A stretch of 64,000 nucleotides of DNA from RBG-16-66-20 sp036560705 (GCA_036560705.1 DATBQR010000058.1:1-64000), one strand, 5' to 3'; positions 15,763 to 25,375 are shown, counted from the stretch's first letter. Translations and numbers: made by a program. Notes: generated by a model from the letters alone, not told the origin.

Positions 15763-16980
15763 ATGGCTATGAAAAAACGGACGCCGGCGGCAGCGCTGGC
15801 AGCGGCAGCATTTCTCGCCGGCAGCCTGCTTTCGGCGGGCGCGGGCGCGCAGACGGTCAAGGTCGGGGTGGTGTTGCCCTATACCGGCGTGGGCGCCGAG
15901 CTCGCCCAGCAGATCGACCGCGGCATGCAGATGTACCTGAAGCTCAACCCCAACGCGCTCGGTTCCTACAAAATCGAACTGGTCAAGCGCGACTCGAAGA
16001 ATCCGAGCGGCGCCGAGGCCAAGACCGCGGTGCAGGAGCTGATCACGCAGGACAAGGTCGACATCCTCACCGGGTTCGTCTATTCGCCCGACGCCATTGC
16101 ATCGGCGCCGCTGGTGACCGAGGCGAAGAAGCCGATGATCATCATGAACGCCGGCACCGCCTGGATCACCAACCTGTCTCCAATGATCTCGCGCGTGTCG
16201 TTTTCCATGTGGCACGCGGGATTTGCCATGGGCGATTACGCAGCCAAGGTCATGAAGGCCAAGACCGCGGTAGTGGGTTATACGGATTACCCGCCGGGCA
16301 AGGACAGCCTGGAGGCGTTCAAGCGCGGCTTCGAGACGAACGGCGGCAAGGTCATCGACGAGATCCCGATGGGCAGCCCGGCCAAGGTGCCCGACTTCAC
16401 GCCGTTCTTCCAGCGCGCCAAGGACAAGAAGCCCGACGTGTTCTTCGTATTCGTTCCCGCGGGCGATCATGCCCTCGCCGTGGCGAAGACTTACGGCGCT
16501 CTCGGCATGCGCCAGGCCGGCATCAAGCTGATCGGCCCGGGCGACATCACCCAGGACATCAAGGTGCAGTCGATGGGCAGCGACGGCGTGGGGCTGATTA
16601 CCGCGCACCATTACAACGCCGACCTCGACAACCCGGCCAACCGCAGCTTTGTTGCCGCCTGGAAGAAGGAGTACGGCGCCGACTCGACGCCGGATTTCAT
16701 GGCGGTGCAGGGCTACGACGGCATGGCCGCGATCGCCCACATGGTCGTCGCGCAGAAGGGCAAGATCGACGGCGATGGCGCCATGGAGACGCTCAAAGGC
16801 TGGAAATTCGACAGTCCGCAGGGCCCGATCATGATCGATTCCGCGACGCGCGATATCGTCATGAACGAGTACATGAGCGAACTGGAGATGAAGGACGGGC
16901 GGCTGTATCAGAAGAACATCGGGGTGATCAAGGCGGTCAAGGACATGTGCAAGGAACTCAAGGACGGCCGCTGCAAGTAG
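15763..16980 (+). CDS. Branched-chain/aromatic acid ABC transporter substrate-binding protein
   Basis: 405 aa LivK-type (Peripla_BP_6) protein with a signal peptide of about 29 residues ending near SAGAGAQ. The mature start TVKVGVVLPYTGVGAELAQQIDRGMQ is typical. GGAGG precedes the ATG by five bases. It begins a five-gene importer operon that diverges from the catabolic genes, so an aromatic acid such as a hydroxycinnamate is a better guess than an amino acid. Binding proteins of this family serve p-coumarate uptake in Rhodopseudomonas. The ligand is not shown by the sequence. Confidence 0.88.
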   Translation: MAMKKRTPAAALAAAAFLAGSLLSAGAGAQTVKVGVVLPYTGVGAELAQQIDRGMQMYLKLNPNALGSYKIELVKRDSKNPSGAEAKTAVQELITQDKVDILTGFVYSPDAIASAPLVTEAKKPMIIMNAGTAWITNLSPMISRVSFSMWHAGFAMGDYAAKVMKAKTAVVGYTDYPPGKDSLEAFKRGFETNGGKVIDEIPMGSPAKVPDFTPFFQRAKDKKPDVFFVFVPAGDHALAVAKTYGALGMRQAGIKLIGPGDITQDIKVQSMGSDGVGLITAHHYNADLDNPANRSFVAAWKKEYGADSTPDFMAVQGYDGMAAIAHMVVAQKGKIDGDGAMETLKGWKFDSPQGPIMIDSATRDIVMNEYMSELEMKDGRLYQKNIGVIKAVKDMCKELKDGRCK

Positions 16981-17014
16981 CCGCTTCGGCCCGCAGAATC
17001 CGCATCGCAAGCGC

Positions 17015-17051
17015 CGCCGCCCGCCGAGTACCGACGGGCGGCGTTTTTTTT
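17015..17051 (+). terminator. Intrinsic terminator inside the importer operon
   Basis: A 9 bp perfect stem CGCCGCCCG (17015-17023) / CGGGCGGCG (17035-17043) is followed at once by eight Ts. It sits between the binding-protein gene and the first permease gene, whose ATG is at 17057. Partial read-through here would give more binding protein than membrane parts, as ABC importers usually need. Confidence 0.85.
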
Positions 17052-17056
17052 ATCTC

Positions 17057-17920
17057 ATGGACCTGATCAGCATTCTCATCGGCGGGCTCACCTCCGGCAT
17101 GGTGCTGTTCATCGTGTCGGTGGGCCTGTCGATCACCATGGGCTTGATGGGCTTCGTCAACCTCGCGCACGGCGGCTTCGCGATGCTCGGCGGCTACGCC
17201 ATCGTGCTCTCGATGAACAAGTGGGGCGTGCCGTTCCTCCCGGCGATCGCGATCGGCTTTGCCGCGGTCGCCGCCGTGTCGGTAGTGCTCGAGCGGCTGT
17301 TCTATGCCCGCCTGTACCGGGCTACTGAACTCGACCAGGTGCTGTTCACCATCGGCCTGGTGTTCGTGATGATCTCCTCGGTAACGCTGGTTGTCGGCCC
17401 GGAGACGCAGACGCTGCAGCTGCCGGACTGGCTGCGGGGCCAGACCGACCTCGGCTTCATCAAGTACCGCAGCTACAGCCTGGCGATCATCGCCGCGGGG
17501 AGCGCGCTCGTCCTCGCGTTGTGGCTCGGCTTCGAGCGCACGCGCTTCGGCGCCAAGATTCGCGCCGCAGTGGACAACCGGCGCATGGCCGAGTCTGTCG
17601 GCGTGGATGTCGGCAGGTTGTTCACGGTCACCTTCGCCGTGGGCAGCGGGCTTGCCGCGGTTGGCGGCGGACTGGGCGCCGAGATTCTCGGCCTCGATCC
17701 TCAATATCCGCTGCGCTACCTGGTGTATTTCCTGATCGTCGTCTCGGTCGGCGGCCTGGGGCGCGTTACGGGAGTGTTTTTTGCCGCGCTTCTGATCGGC
17801 TTGCTCGATTTCGTGCTGAAGATCGAATTTCCGAAGGGCGGCGCCCTGTTCATCTATGCGCTCACGCTGGGCTTGCTGCTGTGGCGGCCGCAGGGTCTGT
17901 TCGGCAGGCGCGGCGGATGA
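17057..17920 (+). CDS. ABC transporter permease, LivH type
   Basis: 287 aa hydrophobic protein with about eight membrane segments. The start MDLISILIGGLTSGMVLFIVSVGLSITMG and the segment NLAHGGFAMLGGY match LivH permeases. The ATG lies six bases after the T-run of the terminator, so there is little room for a ribosome site and translation may be weak. Its stop overlaps the next start (ATGA). Confidence 0.9.
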   Translation: MDLISILIGGLTSGMVLFIVSVGLSITMGLMGFVNLAHGGFAMLGGYAIVLSMNKWGVPFLPAIAIGFAAVAAVSVVLERLFYARLYRATELDQVLFTIGLVFVMISSVTLVVGPETQTLQLPDWLRGQTDLGFIKYRSYSLAIIAAGSALVLALWLGFERTRFGAKIRAAVDNRRMAESVGVDVGRLFTVTFAVGSGLAAVGGGLGAEILGLDPQYPLRYLVYFLIVVSVGGLGRVTGVFFAALLIGLLDFVLKIEFPKGGALFIYALTLGLLLWRPQGLFGRRGG

Positions 17921-18909
17921 CGCAACTCACGGCGACGGAGTTGCTGGCTGCGCGCCACAGGTTGCGCGGGTGGGAAGCGTTGCCCTGGATCGCCGGCATC
18001 GCCGTATTTTTCCTGTTCCCAAGCTATTTGGCGTTCGGCACCCAGGTTCTGGTCATGGTGCTGTTCGTGTTGTCTCTCGATCTCGTGCTGGGCTATGCCG
18101 GCATCGTGACGCTGGGCCATGCCGCTTTTTTCGGCACGGGGGCCTATACCGTCGGCATGCTGGCGATGAATTGGGACTGGAACGAGCCCCTGAGCGGGCT
18201 GCTTGCCGCGGCGCTGGTGTCCGGCGCCGTCGGGCTGGCGAGCGGATTCGTACTGCTGCGCACAAGGGGGTTGACGCTATTGATGCTGACGCTTTGCACC
18301 ATGGCGCTGCTCGAAGAGGCGTCGAACATGGGATCGGCCTGGACCGGCGGTTTTGACGGCATGCCGGGGCTCGCGTTCAAGCCGCTGCTCGGCCTGTTCC
18401 CCTTCGAGCAGCTATCGTTCCGTCCCCAGTACCTGTACGCGCTGGCGGTACTCTTGGTTTGCTTCATTGTCGTGCGCACCCTGGTGCATTCGCCGTTCGG
18501 CCAGACGCTCACGGGGATCCGCGAGAATTTGCTGCGCATGCACGCGGTCGGCGCGCCGGTCCACCGCAGGCTGGTGACGGCGTACGCGGTATCCGCGGCG
18601 CTCGCGGGAATCGCCGGCGGTCTTTTCGCTCAGTGCAACGCCTACGTCAATCCCGCCGTGCTCGGTCTCGACCGCGGCGCCGGGGCGCTGATCATGCTGA
18701 TTCTCGGCGGCTACGGCCGACTGTACGGCGCGTTCGTCGGGGCGGTCGCCTACATGTTGCTGGAACACACCCTTGCGAAAACCTATCCGACCGCCTGGCA
18801 GCTCGGCGTCGGCCTGATGCTGATGGCGGTGGCGCTGTACGCGCGCAATGGCATCCTTGGACTGGGCGAGTCGCTGCGCCGCTGGCTGCGCCGAGGCGAC
18901 GGCCGGTGA
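17917..18909 (+). CDS. ABC transporter permease, LivM type
   Basis: 330 aa second permease of the importer. LGYAGIVTLGHAAFFGTGAYTVG and the cytoplasmic loop SPFGQTLTGIRENLLRMHAVG, which contacts the ATPase, are classic LivM features. Start at 17917 by the ATGA overlap with the previous gene; the open frame extends further upstream but is antiparallel noise there. Confidence 0.9.
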   Translation: MTQLTATELLAARHRLRGWEALPWIAGIAVFFLFPSYLAFGTQVLVMVLFVLSLDLVLGYAGIVTLGHAAFFGTGAYTVGMLAMNWDWNEPLSGLLAAALVSGAVGLASGFVLLRTRGLTLLMLTLCTMALLEEASNMGSAWTGGFDGMPGLAFKPLLGLFPFEQLSFRPQYLYALAVLLVCFIVVRTLVHSPFGQTLTGIRENLLRMHAVGAPVHRRLVTAYAVSAALAGIAGGLFAQCNAYVNPAVLGLDRGAGALIMLILGGYGRLYGAFVGAVAYMLLEHTLAKTYPTAWQLGVGLMLMAVALYARNGILGLGESLRRWLRRGDGR

Positions 18910-19653
18910 GGCCCGCGCTGCTCGAGACGCGGGGCTTGTGCAAGAGCTTCGGTGCGCTCGAGGTGTCGCGCGACATCGGCATTCGCCTCGATCCGGGCGC
19001 GCGCCATGCGCTGATAGGGCCGAATGGCGCCGGCAAGACCACGCTGATCAACCTGCTCACCGGCCTGCTGCGCCCGACCAGCGGCAGCGTGCTGCTCGAG
19101 GGCGATGACGTGACCGGGCTGCCCCAGGCGAGGCGGGTCAAGCGAGGCATCGCGCGCACGTTCCAGATCAACCAGCTGTTCAGGGGTTTGAGCGTGCTCG
19201 AGAACGTATGCATCGCCGTGACCGAGCGCCTCGGATTGGCGGGAAGGATGCTGCGCCCGGCCGGCCTGCGCGCAGAGGTGATTGCCGAAGCCTCGCGCCT
19301 GATCGAGTTGCTGCAGCTCGCCGGGGATGCCGGGCGCCGCGTCGGCGAGCTGCCTTACGGCCGCCAGCGCCTCGTGGAGATCGCCATCGCGCTCGGGCTG
19401 AACCCCAAAGTACTGCTGCTCGACGAACCCGCGGCGGGAGTGCCGAGCGCGGAGAGCCACATCCTGCTTGCCGCGATCAACGCGCTGCCCAGGGATATCG
19501 CCGTGCTCATCATCGAACACGACATGGAGCTGGTATTTCGCTTCGCCGAGCGCATCACGGTGCTGGTGAGCGGTGCGGTGTTCGCCGAGGGTACGCCGGC
19601 CGAAATCGCCGCCAACCCCGAGGTGCGCTCCATCTACCTCGGGGGCGCCGCCG

Positions 19654-19661
<8 letters not shown>
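18906..19661 (+). CDS. ABC transporter ATPase, LivG type
   Basis: 251 aa from a GTG that overlaps the permease stop (GTGA). Walker A is GPNGAGKTT, the signature reads LPYGRQRLVEIA (LSGGQ variant usual in LivG), Walker B is KVLLLDEPAAG, and the switch His is in IIEHDMELV. It energises uptake as a heterodimer with the LivF-type protein encoded next. Confidence 0.9.
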
Positions 19662-20355
<694 letters not shown>

Positions 20356-20364
20356 GCCGGCCGG

Positions 20365-21918
20365 CTAGCGCTTCCCCTCCTCCAGCTCGCGCTCGATCAG
20401 CTCGCGCAGCTTGAAGCGCTGCACCTTGCCGGTGGCGGTGCGCGGCAGCTCCGCGACGGCGCGGATCCATTTCGGGCGCTTGAAGCGCGGCAGTTTTTCC
20501 TCGCAGGCCTTGCCCGCGGCGGCGAGCGCGTCGGCGGATTCCCCCCGGGCGGCGACGAACAGCGCGAGCCGCTCGAAGCCCTCGCCGTCGGTCACCTGGA
20601 CGCAGGCGACTTCCGCGATCGCCGGGTCGCTCGCGACGGCCTCCTCCAGGTCGCCCGGCTGCACCCACTGGCCCGCAATCTTCATCAGTTCATCCGAGCG
20701 CCCCTGGTGCGAAAAGAATCCGTCGGCGTCCCGGGTAAACAGGTCCCGGGTGCCGAACCAGCCGTCGCGAAACTGCGCCGCGGTCTGCTCGGGGCGGTTG
20801 GCGTAACCCAGCGCGAGCGCCGGGTGCCGTACCCAGAGCTCGCCAGGGACGCCGGCCTCCGCTTCTTTCCCGTCCGCGGCCAGCAGGCGCGTATCGACCT
20901 TTGCGAGCGGTTTGCCGGTGCGCGGCGCGATCGAGGTTCCCGGCGGCGTCAGCATGCAGACGCAGAAGGTTTCCGACATCCCGTACAACGACAGCAATTC
21001 CTGCCCGGTGGCCTTGCGCCACTGCTCGATCACGGGCGCCGGAAGCCGTTCCCCGGCGGCGACGAACCGGCGGACAGTTCGGAACGGCGCCAGCCGCGAG
21101 GGCTCGAGCGCGAGCAGCATGCGGTAAAACGTCGGCACGCTGAAGAAGGCGGCCGGCTCGTGGCGCTCGACCAGGCCGGCGATGGAATCGGTATCGGCCC
21201 AATCCGGGTTGAGTACCGTGGTTGCGCCGGCGGAAAGCGGGCCGAGAAATCCATTCTCGAGCGAGTAGGCGAAGAACAGCTTGGAGGTCGCGATTACCTT
21301 GTCGCCCGCAACGAGACCGAGCACTTCACGCTGCGCCTGGCCGGCCGACAACAGGCTGCGGTGCGGATGGACGATACCCTTGGGCTTGCCGGTGGTGCCG
21401 GAGGAGTACAGCCAGAAAGCGGGGTGTTCCATGCCGGCATCGAACGGTTTTGCCTGCGGCGCGGCGCGCGACAGTACCCCGCGCCAGGAAGACGGCGAGT
21501 CCGCGCCGCCTGCGCCCGCAATCGCCAAGCCGCTGCCGCGGCTTTCTTTCCCGCCATGTTCGGCAGCAAGATCGGGGCGCGCCCGGACAAAAACATCCTC
21601 GACGATCGCGAGGCGCGCGCCGCTGTCGGCGTGGATGTGCCGGTATTCTTCCTCGCTCAGCTTGGTGTTGAGGGCGATCGCAACGGCGCCCGCGTGCACC
21701 GCGCCCAGCCAGGCTGCAGCGAACTCGGGCGTGTCGCGCATCAGGAAAAGCACGCGGTCGCCGGGCGCGACGCCGAGGATGCGAAGCGCATTCGCGGCCC
21801 GCGCGACCTGCGCCGCGAGTTCGGCGTAGCTGAGCGACTCCTCGCCGCAGATCAGCGCGGTGCGCGGCCCGTGCCGATCGAGGGCGGCCTCGCCCAGAAA
21901 ATGGTCAACAGCGTTCAT
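20365..21918 (-). CDS. Benzoate/4-hydroxybenzoate-CoA ligase family protein
   Basis: 517 aa, the length of benzoate-CoA ligases. The ATP loop is YSSGTTGKPKGIVHPH, with SKLFFAYSLENG, AGERLPAPVIEQW, YGMSET and the C-terminal lysine region LPRTATGKVQRFKL. It makes an aryl-CoA thioester; the exact acid is not readable. It is read away from a MarR gene across a shared promoter region, so that regulator probably controls it. Start at 21918; a longer frame upstream would cross the promoter. No ribosome site is obvious. Confidence 0.82.
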   Translation of the reverse strand: MNAVDHFLGEAALDRHGPRTALICGEESLSYAELAAQVARAANALRILGVAPGDRVLFLMRDTPEFAAAWLGAVHAGAVAIALNTKLSEEEYRHIHADSGARLAIVEDVFVRARPDLAAEHGGKESRGSGLAIAGAGGADSPSSWRGVLSRAAPQAKPFDAGMEHPAFWLYSSGTTGKPKGIVHPHRSLLSAGQAQREVLGLVAGDKVIATSKLFFAYSLENGFLGPLSAGATTVLNPDWADTDSIAGLVERHEPAAFFSVPTFYRMLLALEPSRLAPFRTVRRFVAAGERLPAPVIEQWRKATGQELLSLYGMSETFCVCMLTPPGTSIAPRTGKPLAKVDTRLLAADGKEAEAGVPGELWVRHPALALGYANRPEQTAAQFRDGWFGTRDLFTRDADGFFSHQGRSDELMKIAGQWVQPGDLEEAVASDPAIAEVACVQVTDGEGFERLALFVAARGESADALAAAGKACEEKLPRFKRPKWIRAVAELPRTATGKVQRFKLRELIERELEEGKR

Positions 21919-21930
21919 ATTGTTGTTATG

Positions 21931-21959
21931 TTGCGCGCCTGTCGCTCTTCGCCTAGGAT
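21931..21959 (+). promoter_or_regulatory. Candidate sigma-70 promoter for the MarR gene
   Basis: TTGCGC (21931-21936), a 17 bp spacer and TAGGAT (21954-21959). Transcription would start near 21966, leaving a 27-base leader with AAGG nine bases before the TTG start. It overlaps the opposite-facing ligase promoter. Confidence 0.4.
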
Positions 21960-21987
21960 CGTAGCGTCCGCGCCGTTGCAAGGTCAA
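21958..21987 (-). promoter_or_regulatory. Candidate sigma-70 promoter for the aryl-CoA ligase gene
   Basis: Read on the minus strand: TTGACC (21987-21982), an 18 bp spacer and TACGAT (21963-21958). The palindromic operator at 21989-22007 abuts the -35 box, so a bound MarR dimer would cover RNA polymerase contacts. Confidence 0.55.
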
Positions 21988-21988
21988 A

Positions 21989-22007
21989 TTGTTTGGACTC
22001 CAAACAA
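21989..22007. promoter_or_regulatory. Perfect 9+9 palindrome, probable MarR operator
   Basis: TTGTTTGGACTCCAAACAA: nine-base arms with a single central base. Size and symmetry suit a winged-helix dimer. It lies between the ligase and MarR genes, next to the ligase -35 box, and contains the presumed TTG start of marR (21993-21995), so binding could repress both genes. Confidence 0.7.
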
Positions 22008-22448
22008 AAGCCAGCCAAGGATCGTTCGGGTCCTCCTCTCCATCCGGGTGCGCTGCCCGAACTGCTCGGCTACCGGCTGCGGCTCGCGCAGCAGGCGGTA
22101 TTCCGCGACTTCGCCGCCAGCGTGCAGGGACTCTCTCCCGGCCGCGTCGGACTGCTGATCTATGTCGACGCCAATCCGGGCGTGACCCAGAGCCGCCTCG
22201 CCGAGGCGGCGCAACGCGACCGCTCGACCATGGTCGGCGTGCTCGACCTGCTCGAGGCGCGCGGCCTGCTGGAGCGCCGCCGGGGCGCCGACCGCCGCAC
22301 CAACGGCTTGTGGCTGACGCGCGCCGGCCGGTCGCTGCTCGCGCGCGCCCTGCGCGCGATCGCCAGGCACGAACGGCGCATCGCTTCGCGCCTTTCGGCC
22401 GCCGAACGGCGCCAGTTGCTGGCCTTGCTCGGCAAAATCTCCAGCTAG
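21993..22448 (+). CDS. MarR-family transcriptional regulator
   Basis: 151 aa. Helices LPELLGYRLRLAQQAVFRDFAA, the recognition region QSRLAEAAQRDRSTMVGVLDLLEARGLLERR and the wing GADRRTNGLWLTRAG are typical MarR parts. The only usable start is TTG at 21993; no ATG or GTG precedes the fold in frame, and a stop lies upstream. By analogy with CouR of Rhodopseudomonas it may respond to an aryl-CoA ester. That is inference from context only. Confidence 0.85.
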   Translation: MDSKQKPAKDRSGPPLHPGALPELLGYRLRLAQQAVFRDFAASVQGLSPGRVGLLIYVDANPGVTQSRLAEAAQRDRSTMVGVLDLLEARGLLERRRGADRRTNGLWLTRAGRSLLARALRAIARHERRIASRLSAAERRQLLALLGKISS

Positions 22449-22471
22449 AAAAGAAAGGGGGCGCGCAGTTT

Positions 22472-22491
22472 GCGGGAGCCGAAGCTCCCGC
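22472..22491 (-). terminator. Stable UUCG hairpin downstream of amtB
   Basis: On the minus strand GCGGGAGC-TTCG-GCTCCCGC, an 8 bp perfect stem with the extra-stable UUCG loop. It lies 41 bp past the amtB stop. The pyrimidine run (CCCCCTTTCTTTTC) is about 10 bases further on, so it may act as a terminator or as an mRNA end protector. It also separates amtB from the converging marR. Confidence 0.55.
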
Positions 22492-22532
22492 GCCCTACGG
22501 CGCCCCTAAGGACCAGGAGGAAATCTGCTGAA

Positions 22533-24074
22533 TTAGTAGTTGTAGGCCTTCTCGCCGTGATCGGCCAGGTCGAGACCTTCTTGCTGGTCGTCGTCGCTCG
22601 CACGGATGCCGATCGTGAACTTGAGGATCAGCAGGATCACGAAGGCAACGCCGCCCGACCAGACCAGCGTGATGCCGATGTCCCACGCCTGCGAAACGAG
22701 CTGCGCCATCGCGTCGAAATCGCCCACCTTGTTGGCGACATAGTCGTAGACGCCGGTGCCGCCGAACGCCGGGTTGACGAAGATCCCGGTGCCGAGCGAG
22801 CCGATGATGCCGCCGATGCAGTGCACGCCGAAAGTATCGAGCGCATCGTCGTACCCAAGCCAGGCTTTCACCTTGGTAACCGCGAAGAAGCAGATGATGC
22901 CCGCAACCGCGCAGGTGACGAAGGCGCCGACCGGGCCCACGAAGCCGGCTGCCGGCGTGATCGCCACCAGGCCCGCGACGATTCCCGAGCAGATGCCGAG
23001 CAGGCTTGGCTTGCCCTTGACGATCCACTCGATGAGCGCCCAGGCAACGCCCGCCGTGGCCGTGCCGAACAGAGTGTTGAAGAACGCGATGCCAGCGCCG
23101 CCGTTGGCTTCCAGCGCGGAGCCCGCGTTGAAGCCGAACCAGCCCATCCACAGCATGCCGGTGCCGATCGCGGTCATCATTACGCTGTGCGGGGCCATGG
23201 ATACCTTGCCGTAGCCGTTGCGCTTGCCGAGCATCAGCGCGCAGACCAGCGCGGCAATCCCGGAATTGACGTGCACGACGGTGCCGCCGGCGAAGTCGAG
23301 CGCGCCTTTCTGGAAGAGGAACCCGGCGTGCGAGCCCGCTTCCTCTGCGGCTTTCGCGGTGGTGTAGGCGTCGGGACCGTCCCAATACCAGACCATGTGT
23401 GCGACCGGCAGGTAGGCGAACGTGAACCACAGGATGCTGAAGAGGATCATGGCGGAGAACTTGAAGCGCTCTCCGTAGCCGCCGGCGATCAGCGCGACCG
23501 TGATGGCGGCGAAGGTCAGCTGGAACATGCAATACACGAAATCCGGCAGGTACTGGCCCTTGCTGAAGGTCGCGGCAACCGCGGTCGCCGGATCCTCGCC
23601 GAGCATGAATAGCTTGTCGAAGGATCCCCAGAACGGATTGCCGGCGGTGAACGCGACGCTGTAGCCGTAGATCACCCACAGCACGGCGATGACGCAGAAA
23701 ATCGAAAAGCTCTGCATTACCGTGGAGAGCACGTTTTTCGTGCGAACCATGCCCGCGTAGAACAGCGCCAGTCCGGGCACCGTCATCAGCAGCACGAACG
23801 CCGTGGAGGTCATCATCCAGGACACGTCCCCCTTGTTGCAGTCGAACCCCTTGTCGCCGCACTTCGGTGCGGCGGGTGCGGCGGGTGCGGCTGCAGCTGC
23901 GGGCGCGACGTCTTTCTTCTCATCGGCCTTGGCATCGGCTTTCGCCGGCTCGGCTTTGGCCTCAGCCTTCGCCTCGGCTTTCTCGGGGGCCTTGTCTTTT
24001 TCCTGGGCCCCGACGCCGCTCGCTCCTGCGAACAGCGCGAGCACGGAAAGAACTGCAATCAGCTTCTTCATCAT
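22533..24074 (-). CDS. amtB: Ammonium transporter
   Basis: 513 aa. A signal peptide (about 24 residues) is followed by a 45-residue periplasmic stretch rich in Lys, Ala, Glu and Pro, then the 11-helix Amt core. The twin pore histidines are in GGTVVHVNSG and FGVHCIGG. It conducts ammonium across the inner membrane and is blocked by GlnK, encoded 7 bp upstream. Start at the first of two ATGs (24074) behind AGGGAG. The charged low-complexity linker is longer than in E. coli AmtB. Confidence 0.93.
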   Translation of the reverse strand: MMKKLIAVLSVLALFAGASGVGAQEKDKAPEKAEAKAEAKAEPAKADAKADEKKDVAPAAAAAPAAPAAPKCGDKGFDCNKGDVSWMMTSTAFVLLMTVPGLALFYAGMVRTKNVLSTVMQSFSIFCVIAVLWVIYGYSVAFTAGNPFWGSFDKLFMLGEDPATAVAATFSKGQYLPDFVYCMFQLTFAAITVALIAGGYGERFKFSAMILFSILWFTFAYLPVAHMVWYWDGPDAYTTAKAAEEAGSHAGFLFQKGALDFAGGTVVHVNSGIAALVCALMLGKRNGYGKVSMAPHSVMMTAIGTGMLWMGWFGFNAGSALEANGGAGIAFFNTLFGTATAGVAWALIEWIVKGKPSLLGICSGIVAGLVAITPAAGFVGPVGAFVTCAVAGIICFFAVTKVKAWLGYDDALDTFGVHCIGGIIGSLGTGIFVNPAFGGTGVYDYVANKVGDFDAMAQLVSQAWDIGITLVWSGGVAFVILLILKFTIGIRASDDDQQEGLDLADHGEKAYNY

Positions 24075-24081
24075 ATTCTCC

Positions 24082-24420
24082 CTAGATTGCAGCGGCGTCT
24101 GTTTCGCCGGTGCGAATGCGGACGACCTTTTCGAGGTCGAACACGAAAATCTTGCCATCGCCGATCTTGCCGGTATTGGCGGCTTTCTCGATCGCCTCGA
24201 GGACGCGGTCCAGCATGTCGGTCTTCACCGCTGCCTCGATCTTTACCTTCGGCAGGAAATCGACCACGTACTCGGCGCCGCGATAAAGCTCGGTGTGCCC
24301 TTTTTGCCGGCCGAAACCCTTGACTTCGGTCACGGTGATGCCCTGAACGCCGATCCCCGAGAGGGCTTCGCGCACCTCGTCGAGTTTGAACGGCTTGATG
24401 ATTGCGGTTACCAGTTTCAT
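24082..24420 (-). CDS. glnK: PII nitrogen regulatory protein
   Basis: 112 aa. Tyr51, the uridylylation site in RGAEYVVDFLPK, is kept, with the T-loop GFGRQKGHTELYRG and the ATP-binding C-terminal part GKIGDGKIFVFDLEKVVRIRTGE. It senses 2-oxoglutarate and ATP/ADP and gates AmtB. AAGGGG precedes the ATG. Its place between the porin gene and amtB supports GlnK rather than GlnB. Confidence 0.95.
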   Translation of the reverse strand: MKLVTAIIKPFKLDEVREALSGIGVQGITVTEVKGFGRQKGHTELYRGAEYVVDFLPKVKIEAAVKTDMLDRVLEAIEKAANTGKIGDGKIFVFDLEKVVRIRTGETDAAAI

Positions 24421-24471
24421 GTTTTCCCCTTGTGCGGCAGCCGGCGTCGCCGCCGGCCGCCGAATGCAGGA

Positions 24472-25335
24472 TCAGAATGTCTTGCTGACCGACAACACCA
24501 CGGTGCCGCTGCCGGCGTTCCTGGTCTTGTCGGGAAGGCCGGACGGCGTGTTGAAGCTGCCGTTGTTGAAGCAGTAGACCTGGTTGACCGCGCTCGCGCT
24601 GCAGCTGCCCTTGGCGTTGGTATCAATATAGGAGGCGCCCAGCACCCAGCCGCCGAGGTCCTTGGTCACGCCGACCTTCCAGTCCGTATAGCTGCCGTTG
24701 GTCATGTTCTTGAAATCGAGATGGCCGACGTGCCCGTTGACGCCCCAGCCGTCGCCCAGGTCGTAGTTGGCGCTCAGGTCGAGGTAGTTCGAGCCCTTGG
24801 TGTTGGGCGTGGAGAAGTAGTCGCTGGTGGCATGGGAATACTTCAGGGAAATCCATTTCCAGCTGCCGGCAACGTAAATCTCGTTGTTATGCACCTTGCC
24901 GTTGGCGATATTGCCGGTACGGTTGTTCGCCGGGCTGTCGGGAATCGTGGCGCTCGCATGCGTGCCGGGGTAGTAGTAGTAGATATCGCCGACATCGAGG
25001 CCCCAGTCGCCCCAGGTGTTCTTCCAGCCGCCGTAGAAATCCATTTCCAGGTTGCCGCCGGGGAAGCCCGCGCCCGAATTGACGGCGGAGTCCCAGTTGC
25101 CGGCGTAGAAACCGCTGCTGTGCGAGAAATCGAACCCGCCCTGCAGCGCCGGCTTGGCGAAGGTCTGTGTGATGCCGCGGAACCGGTAGTCGCTGACCAG
25201 CGCCATGTTTCCGGTAAAGGTGTACGGCGGAGGCGGTGCCGCTGCAGGGGCCGGAGCCGCAGCCTGGGCGAGCGCGAGGCCGGGAAGCGCAAGCGCGACG
25301 GTGGCGAGGGAGGCTGCAAGTATCGTCTTACGCAT
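24472..25335 (-). CDS. TorF-family putative outer-membrane porin
   Basis: 287 aa. A signal peptide ends near residue 24 (LPGLALAQ), then an Ala/Pro spacer and a beta-rich body with alternating aromatic residues, ending in Phe (VVLSVSKTF) as outer-membrane barrels do. NMALVSDYRFRGITQT is the start typical of this family (Gcw_chp). It is the first gene of the operon with glnK and amtB, behind a sigma-54-type promoter. I infer passage of ammonium or another nitrogen compound across the outer membrane; no substrate is established. Confidence 0.82.
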   Translation of the reverse strand: MRKTILAASLATVALALPGLALAQAAAPAPAAAPPPPYTFTGNMALVSDYRFRGITQTFAKPALQGGFDFSHSSGFYAGNWDSAVNSGAGFPGGNLEMDFYGGWKNTWGDWGLDVGDIYYYYPGTHASATIPDSPANNRTGNIANGKVHNNEIYVAGSWKWISLKYSHATSDYFSTPNTKGSNYLDLSANYDLGDGWGVNGHVGHLDFKNMTNGSYTDWKVGVTKDLGGWVLGASYIDTNAKGSCSASAVNQVYCFNNGSFNTPSGLPDKTRNAGSGTVVLSVSKTF

Positions 25336-25375
25336 TAGCGAATCTCCATGGATGAATGGTTGCCAGGACTAGTTA

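Noticed and set aside
22472..22491. Start of a CRISPR or dispersed repeat
   Set aside because: The hairpin occurs once in this window; no second copy or spacer array is present.
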